Origin: Thermaurantimonas sp046299575
Lineage (GTDB): Bacteria > Bacteroidota > Bacteroidia > Flavobacteriales > Schleiferiaceae
Direction: 5' to 3'
Assembly (NCBI RefSeq): GCF_046299575.1
Contig: NZ_JBKBHX010000004.1
Location: 62,001 to 126,000, forward strand
Length of the DNA stretch: 64,000 nt
The translations under genes and the position numbers were made by a program. The notes below the pieces were generated by a model. It searched no databases, had not been told where the DNA came from, and saw nothing but the letters and a program-made list of their open reading frames with translations. Position 1 is the first letter of the stretch. The number at the start of each line of letters is the position of its first letter. Positions 59,108 to 64,000 of the stretch are shown piece by piece.

Positions 59108-60046
59108 ATGACAGCCAACACTTTTAAAATATCCGCATTTTCTTTTCTGCGCAATGCCGTGTATTACGACTTACCTTTTGTTGAATCCATATTATCTGTT
59201 TTACCGATAGTAGATGAATTTGTAATTGCTCTGGCTATAAGCGACGACACTACTCTGGAAATATTACAATCGTTACATTCTGAGAAAATAAAAATTATCC
59301 ACACCGATTGGAAAGTTTCTGAATTTCCAAAAAATACTGAGTACGCCCGACAGACCGATATCGCTAAAATACATTGTACTGGCGATTGGCTACTTTATGT
59401 TCAAGGCGATGAAGTGTACCACGAAGACGACTTACCAAAACTGCTTCAAATTCTTAATGAAGCCCAGTCTATTTCAGAAGCAGAGGGCATTTTGGTGCAA
59501 TTTTTCCACTTTTGGGGTGATTATGAACATATACATCGGTCTCATGCTTGGTACAAAGAAGAAATTCGCCTGATTAGAAACCTACCACAAATTCACTCTT
59601 GGCGCGATGCACAGAGCTTCCGATATTATCTTAAAACTCCTACTTCAGCTACTGATTATATGTCGAAGTCGCAGTCGCGAAAGCTGCGCGTAGTGCGCTC
59701 TGATGTGCGTGTTTTTCATTATGGACATGTAAAAAAAGCAAACATTCAGCTGCGAAAGGTGCAAGATGCCCACGCAACCTACACGGGCAACAATAGAATC
59801 TCCCAAGCCTTTAATTACGGCAGGATTGCTGATGTGCCTGTCTTTGAGGGAACTCATCCAGCGGTGATGCGCGAGCGCATTCACGCTTTTATGAACTCAC
59901 CGGAAAAACCAAACATCTACGACAAGCCAAATCCGGCTCTTCACAAGCACGAACGCTTCAAATACAAACTGCTTTCTTTTCTGGAAAACCGCTTTTTGGG
60001 CGGGAAAACGCTTTTCGGTTTTAAAAATTACACCTTGATCAAATAG
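59108..60046 (+). CDS. Glycosyltransferase (GT2-like, GT-A fold)
   Basis: A 312-residue protein with a GT-A-like N-terminal half: ISAFSFLRNAVYYDLPFVES, a variable nucleotide-binding part, and GDWLLYVQGDEVYHEDDLPK, where the QGDE cluster fits the metal-binding D-x-D position. The second half contains SHAWYKEEIRLIRNLPQIHS and HYGHVKKANIQLRKVQD. It resembles cytoplasmic glycosyltransferases of family 2 and has no membrane helix. It is divergent from the MBL gene and 45 bp away, next to the exopolysaccharide run. Donor and acceptor are unknown. Confidence 0.8.
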   Translation: MTANTFKISAFSFLRNAVYYDLPFVESILSVLPIVDEFVIALAISDDTTLEILQSLHSEKIKIIHTDWKVSEFPKNTEYARQTDIAKIHCTGDWLLYVQGDEVYHEDDLPKLLQILNEAQSISEAEGILVQFFHFWGDYEHIHRSHAWYKEEIRLIRNLPQIHSWRDAQSFRYYLKTPTSATDYMSKSQSRKLRVVRSDVRVFHYGHVKKANIQLRKVQDAHATYTGNNRISQAFNYGRIADVPVFEGTHPAVMRERIHAFMNSPEKPNIYDKPNPALHKHERFKYKLLSFLENRFLGGKTLFGFKNYTLIK

Positions 60047-60101
60047 CCTTTTTTCCTTGCCCAATGCAGTGTTAAACCGCAAAAAACTTAGAAAAATCAG
60101 T

Positions 60102-60130
60102 TTTGTACCTTACTTGAGCGAATACTTTTG
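60102..60130 (+). promoter_or_regulatory. Consensus Bacteroidota promoter of the CoA-transferase gene
   Basis: TTTG (60102-60105) and TACTTTTG (60123-60130) are spaced by 17 bp, matching the Bacteroidota -33/-7 pair. The ATG lies 25 bp further on. It is the best promoter match I found in the window. Confidence 0.65.
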
Positions 60131-60155
60131 TTAATGCAACTTAACATACATTACA

Positions 60156-61439
60156 ATGAGATATGTATCGCCAGCTGAGGCTGTATCAGTCGTTAAATCA
60201 GGGCAAAGAGTTTTTTTACACGGCAGTGCTGCCACTCCCCAAACACTTATAAAGGCACTAGCTGCTCGCAAAAATGAACTTGAAAACGTAGAACTCATCA
60301 GCATATCTACTCTGGGCGAAATGCCCCTTGCTGCCCCTGAGATGGAAGGGCATTTTTACATCAACTCTCTTTTTGTATCGGCCAACATTCGCCAGGCAGT
60401 CAATAGCTCAAATGGAGATTATATACCCATCTTCTTGAGCGAGATAAGCCGCTTGTTTGAAATGGGCATCCTGCCGATCGATGTTGCCTTTATCCACGTA
60501 TCACCTCCCGATAAACACGGCTTTTGCTCGTTGGGTACCAGTATAGATGTGGCTCGATCAGCCGTTCGACATGCTAAAATGGTGATTGCACAGGTAAATC
60601 CAAAAATGCCACGAACACATGGCGATGGCATCATTCACTCAAAAGACATTCACATGGCTGTGTGGTGCGAAGACGAACTACCTGAAGTTGACTACCGAAA
60701 AGAAATAGGCGAATGTGAAATAAAAATCGCGCATCACATTGCAGCCTTAATCGATGATCGCTCGACTATACAAATGGGTATAGGCAGTATACCCGATGCC
60801 GTGCTTATGGCTCTTACGAATCACAAAGATTTAGGCATACATACTGAAATGTTTTCGAATGGGGTAATGGAGCTGATGCGCAAAGGTGTAATCACGAATG
60901 CGTACAAAAAGAAGCATCGAGGTAAGGTGGTGAGCACCTTTGCTATTGGAGGTCGCGAGTTGTATGATTTTATGGATGATAACCCATCGTTTCGCTTTTT
61001 GGAAGCCAACTATGTGAATGATGGGGCAGTGATACGGCAAAATCCGAAAATGGTATCCATCAATTCAGCTATTGAAATCGACTTGACAGGCCAGGTTTGT
61101 GCTGATTCAATTGGCACCTATCAATTCTCAGGTGTAGGCGGTCAGATGGATTTTATGCGCGGGGCTGCGCTTTCTGAAGGTGGAAAACCCATCATTGCAA
61201 TTGGTTCTACTACGGGTAAGGGGCTGAGTAAGATAGTGCCTACACTGCGGCCAGGGGCTGGTGTAGTTACTACTCGAGCACACGTGCACTACGTAGTGAC
61301 TGAATACGGAGTAGCCTACCTGTATGGAAAAAATTTGCATCAGCGCGCATTAGCCCTTCGCGACATTGCTCACCCTGACCACAGAGAGATGCTTGACAAG
61401 GCTATTTTTGAACGGTTTAAATTAAAAAAACTCGCTTAA
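60156..61439 (+). CDS. Acetyl-CoA hydrolase/transferase family CoA-transferase
   Basis: This 427-residue protein belongs to the family of 4-hydroxybutyrate CoA-transferases and acetyl-CoA:succinate CoA-transferases. It has VFLHGSAATPQTLIKALAAR, VAFIHVSPPDKHGFCSLGTS, IQMGIGSIPDAVLMALTNHK, GIHTEMFSNGVMELMRKG, SAIEIDLTGQVCADSIGTY and GVVTTRAHVHYVVTEYG. It moves CoA between short-chain acids; acetate, butyrate and 4-hydroxybutyrate are all possible. The gene is monocistronic, with a consensus promoter and a terminator. Confidence 0.93.
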   Translation: MRYVSPAEAVSVVKSGQRVFLHGSAATPQTLIKALAARKNELENVELISISTLGEMPLAAPEMEGHFYINSLFVSANIRQAVNSSNGDYIPIFLSEISRLFEMGILPIDVAFIHVSPPDKHGFCSLGTSIDVARSAVRHAKMVIAQVNPKMPRTHGDGIIHSKDIHMAVWCEDELPEVDYRKEIGECEIKIAHHIAALIDDRSTIQMGIGSIPDAVLMALTNHKDLGIHTEMFSNGVMELMRKGVITNAYKKKHRGKVVSTFAIGGRELYDFMDDNPSFRFLEANYVNDGAVIRQNPKMVSINSAIEIDLTGQVCADSIGTYQFSGVGGQMDFMRGAALSEGGKPIIAIGSTTGKGLSKIVPTLRPGAGVVTTRAHVHYVVTEYGVAYLYGKNLHQRALALRDIAHPDHREMLDKAIFERFKLKKLA

Positions 61440-61450
61440 ATATCCATCCA

Positions 61451-61487
61451 AAAAAAACCCGCCGGCTACTTACCGTCGGGTTTTTTT
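61451..61487. terminator. Bidirectional terminator between CoA-transferase and LruC lipoprotein genes
   Basis: AAAAAAACCCG (61451-61461) and CGGGTTTTTTT (61477-61487) form an 11-bp stem, with a T-tract on both strands. It lies between convergent genes. Confidence 0.85.
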
Positions 61488-61504
61488 AAAAGGCTTTTGT
61501 GTTT

Positions 61505-63691
61505 CTATGGGGTATAGACCTTAGCCGTGTTCACATTACTACCATTGTCGGTATACCAGAGTGGGTATACATTACCTCCACTCTGTGCCCAGGGTACAAA
61601 CTGATAGTACACATTTACTATATCTTCTTTTTCAATGGGATACTGCCAAATCTCAGGAATTTCGATCGCCCACGGCAGGCCGGTTTTACTGGTGTAGTTA
61701 AGAAATCCAACTGTTCCGGTATTGTCGTCGATAGTGCCAAAGAGGGCTGTATTAGCCAGGCTAGTAGGCGCATATCCCGCAAGATGTACCTCACGTCCAC
61801 GATTTTGGTTTACGACGATGAATGGGTTGATATCACCAAAGTTTAGAATCGGAATGGGTGTAGCAAAATTGATAGTTATCTGGCGCTCAATTGGAGCTAC
61901 AAACGTTTGGCTCGGAACAGTGTTAACGAAGGGAGAACCTGGATTGGGTAATGCTGTGAAAGCATTGTCAAAAAAGATTACCACTGCCTTGTTTTGACCA
62001 AGCTCAGTGCCATTAGGAGCATTGTTTGTAAAGCCGTTCAATAACTGTCCGCTGACTGATTGAATGGCAGAGGGAGCAAAGTCGAATTGGATACCGAAAG
62101 CATTGCGTTGAGAGGCTCCTATGGCTACCACCTTGTAGTTCACAAACATTTCAACAGCACTCATATTGGCGTTGAGCACAGTTTTGGTTCTAGCGTGGAG
62201 GACAAGGTCATTAAAGTCAAAGTCACCGTAAGCTGGCCATAGGTCTTCGAAAGCCCAAGTTACGTAACCAGTTTGAGAAGGATAATAGAGATTGTATGCG
62301 CGAAGTGGATCGTTGGGATATTCGTCGATGTTGTCGGGCACGCCATCGCCGTCGGCATCAGCGATAGCTGGTGTGCCAAAGCCCTCGGGATTACAAGGTG
62401 AAGTAGGGATGAAGTTGTTACAACCGATGCTGGCTGGCGGTACGATAGCACCATTGTTAGCCACAATATTGTTGGCACAAAGTTCCACATTACCGGCTAT
62501 GCCCCCCGAACTGTTTATGGTAAGCGGGCCAGGAATTACGATGCTTGAAGTAGTTCCATAGGCCTGAATCACTTTGTTAAAGTAAGTGTTTCCGGTACCT
62601 CCTTTGATCATGGCCCCGTCATAGAGAATGATGTTGCTGCTTGAGTTCACGTACAATTCGTTGTTGCAGCGCATGTATGAGCAGTTTTCCAGTTTGCCGT
62701 TGAAGTGGAAATTGTTGTTAGCTGTCATGGAGCAATAGTTGGTCACATCAGAAGAGCTGTTGAAGTGAATGGTATTGCCTGAGGCGACCTTGCCATGGTT
62801 GAGGAATTTGTTGTTGATATTGATGTTGGAGGTAACGTTTATTTCTCCGTAGTTTACGATATCAGATCCAGAGTTGCAGTTAAATTGGCCGTTGATGGTG
62901 AGGATACCCTGATTGTAGACCTTTCCGTTAGGTGAAAAACTTGAAGTAATGTTTACATTATTGCTCCAGTTGCGAAAGGCGGATGTGTTTCCATTGAAAT
63001 TGATGTTGCTCGCTGTAACGGTAGCTCCCGGGTTGATTTCAAGAGATGCATTAGAGCTGGCATTGAAGTAAGAAAAATTCACAGCAGCACCCGAGCAAAT
63101 GCGCACTTGCACGTTGCCACCGATGTTAAATCCACCAGTGAAATTACCTGTGATACAGATAATCTCATTGTTCCAGAAATTTCCGTTGTAATTGCTTTGA
63201 TTGTTGAGCGTAATAGTGCAGCCTGTGCAGCCATTTGGGTTGATCTGTGTTTTGCGTTGAGGGCGACCAAGTTTTTTAAAGGTGAAATTGACTTTACCCT
63301 CATGCACCGTAGCTACACGCATGTCGCGAATGCCATTCGGGTAATTAACTACTACATAGGCCTCTTTTAAAGCTCGATTTACTTTGGCTTTAACGGTTTT
63401 TGTTTCATTCTTCGCCACAATCACAACGGCTTTTGGCGATGTACCTGCGCTGGGGAAGCGGTCGAAAAGTTCTACTTTATACTTATTGTTGCCAAACATC
63501 TCGTCGTCGATTGTAGCAATGAATTCGATTTCTTTGGTAGCCGAAAAATCAAAACCTTCAGGAACTTTGAGTTCTTTCATTGATGTAACTGAAGAAGGTG
63601 GGTCTATGTCTGTTTTGTTATCTTTCTTACACTGATTAAAAATGTTCAGTGAAATGATGATAATGGCTGTTAATTGAACAAATTTTTTCAT
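61505..63691 (-). CDS. Surface lipoprotein with LruC domain
   Basis: A 728-residue protein. The lipoprotein signal is KKFVQLTAIIIISLNIFNQC with Cys at ~20. An N-terminal domain covers to ~160. An Asn/Ser-rich beta-helix-like repeat region covers ~175-430 (short units such as NITSNININNKFLNHG, IHFNSSSDV). A calcium-binding motif (DADGDGVPDNIDEYPNDP, ~residue 450) leads into a C-terminal LruC domain (~465-728; AFEDLWPAYGDFDFNDLVLH). LruC proteins are surface lipoproteins of Leptospira and Bacteroidota with no clear function. The frame extends to 63715, but the lipobox fixes 63691. It may bind polysaccharide or matrix. Confidence 0.85.
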   Translation of the reverse strand: MKKFVQLTAIIIISLNIFNQCKKDNKTDIDPPSSVTSMKELKVPEGFDFSATKEIEFIATIDDEMFGNNKYKVELFDRFPSAGTSPKAVVIVAKNETKTVKAKVNRALKEAYVVVNYPNGIRDMRVATVHEGKVNFTFKKLGRPQRKTQINPNGCTGCTITLNNQSNYNGNFWNNEIICITGNFTGGFNIGGNVQVRICSGAAVNFSYFNASSNASLEINPGATVTASNINFNGNTSAFRNWSNNVNITSSFSPNGKVYNQGILTINGQFNCNSGSDIVNYGEINVTSNININNKFLNHGKVASGNTIHFNSSSDVTNYCSMTANNNFHFNGKLENCSYMRCNNELYVNSSSNIILYDGAMIKGGTGNTYFNKVIQAYGTTSSIVIPGPLTINSSGGIAGNVELCANNIVANNGAIVPPASIGCNNFIPTSPCNPEGFGTPAIADADGDGVPDNIDEYPNDPLRAYNLYYPSQTGYVTWAFEDLWPAYGDFDFNDLVLHARTKTVLNANMSAVEMFVNYKVVAIGASQRNAFGIQFDFAPSAIQSVSGQLLNGFTNNAPNGTELGQNKAVVIFFDNAFTALPNPGSPFVNTVPSQTFVAPIERQITINFATPIPILNFGDINPFIVVNQNRGREVHLAGYAPTSLANTALFGTIDDNTGTVGFLNYTSKTGLPWAIEIPEIWQYPIEKEDIVNVYYQFVPWAQSGGNVYPLWYTDNGSNVNTAKVYTP

Positions 63692-63833
63692 GATGCACGT
63701 GGTATTCCTTTCCACATATTTTCGAAACTGTTATGCCAATAATACATCTTCTTGATTTTCAGAATTATTAACAAAATCCGGTTTAAAACAGATTTCCCAG
63801 TAGCGGAAAATGAGTTTAAAATTTGGAAAAAAA

Positions 63834-64000
63834 TTATTTTAAATCAATGCTTCGGGCGATGACTTCCATTTCCATGAGCATGTTGCGCTTGTTTTGGCCC
63901 ACAGCCTGCATAAAAGCATCGATAAAAACCATCAGTTTGCGGTCTTCATCAAAGAGGACGAGGGTATAGAAAGGTCCGCCAAGAAAATCGTTGACCGATT
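63834..64000 (-). CDS. DUF4837-like protein, C-terminal end only (cut off by window)
   Basis: The minus strand is open from the window edge to a TAA at 63834, giving 54 residues that include SVNDFLGGPFYTLVLFDEDR, then KLMVFIDAFMQAVGQNKRNM and a final EVIARSIDLK. The FLGGPF block and the R-x-x-M-x-E-M-E end match what I remember of DUF4837 proteins of Bacteroidota, whose function is unknown. The rest of the gene lies beyond the window, so start, signal peptide and length cannot be judged. Confidence 0.55.
   Translation of the reverse strand, partial: SVNDFLGGPFYTLVLFDEDRKLMVFIDAFMQAVGQNKRNMLMEMEVIARSIDLK

Noticed and set aside
61640..63400. CRISPR-like or tandem DNA repeat in the LruC gene
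   Set aside because: The regularity is in the protein pattern only; the DNA units are not identical and there are no spacers.

Overview
The window reads as an ordinary chromosomal stretch of a member of the Bacteroidota. The evidence is a large secreted protein with a C-terminal type IX secretion (T9SS) sorting domain, a TonB-dependent receptor paired with a DUF4249 lipoprotein, BshC (bacillithiol synthesis), an LruC-domain lipoprotein, and repeated copies of the Bacteroidota -7 promoter box TAnnTTTG in front of genes. I cannot place it below phylum level. No rRNA, tRNA, CRISPR array, IS element or prophage gene is visible.

Layout. 1-6785: a cut-off M28 peptidase, a CrtA-like monooxygenase, asparagine synthetase, two SAM methyltransferases and a GT4 glycosyltransferase; asnB to GT4 looks like an AT-rich surface-polysaccharide block. 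6797-10164: TolC-type channel, membrane-fusion adaptor and tsaB. 10165-17188: SPFH protein, GT4, a small membrane protein, the DUF177-rpmF pair, msrA, a photolyase-family flavoprotein and an SBF symporter. 17321-22812: the glyoxylate shunt (aceB, aceA) divergent from an ScfR/RamB-like regulator, with a perfect 16-bp palindrome between them, then an alpha/beta hydrolase. 22831-26236: GHMP sugar kinase, flippase and GT4. 26247-35837: bshC, a GPx-like peroxidase, dapF, a GNAT gene broken by an in-frame TAG, a seven-haem TPR cytochrome, mltG, a coiled-coil protein, rsmA and mgtE. 36168-40085: the 1305-residue T9SS cargo protein.

40401-43293 is a tight three-gene operon (esterase, ATP-grasp ligase, GCS2-type carboxylate-amine ligase), a candidate pathway for an uncharacterised amide or peptide metabolite. 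43519-47029 holds pheS, two tandem paralogous lipoproteins, acylphosphatase, a membrane protein and a membrane-anchored transglutaminase-like protein. 47308-50526 is the TonB receptor/DUF4249 pair.

50543-59062 (minus strand) is the most unusual region: an exopolysaccharide operon that carries its own signalling proteins. From promoter-proximal to distal the order is MBL hydrolase, flippase, sigma-54 response regulator, Hpt protein, stand-alone receiver, a sugar-phosphate transferase fused to a degenerate receiver domain, a half-length TolC-like protein, and a Wzz protein fused to a degenerate BY-kinase-like domain. No histidine kinase is present. The window closes with a glycosyltransferase, a CoA-transferase with a good consensus promoter, the LruC lipoprotein and a cut-off DUF4837-like gene.

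Functional assignments are from reading the translations, not from database searches. Several genes have no ATG at a sensible place and appear to start at TTG or GTG.
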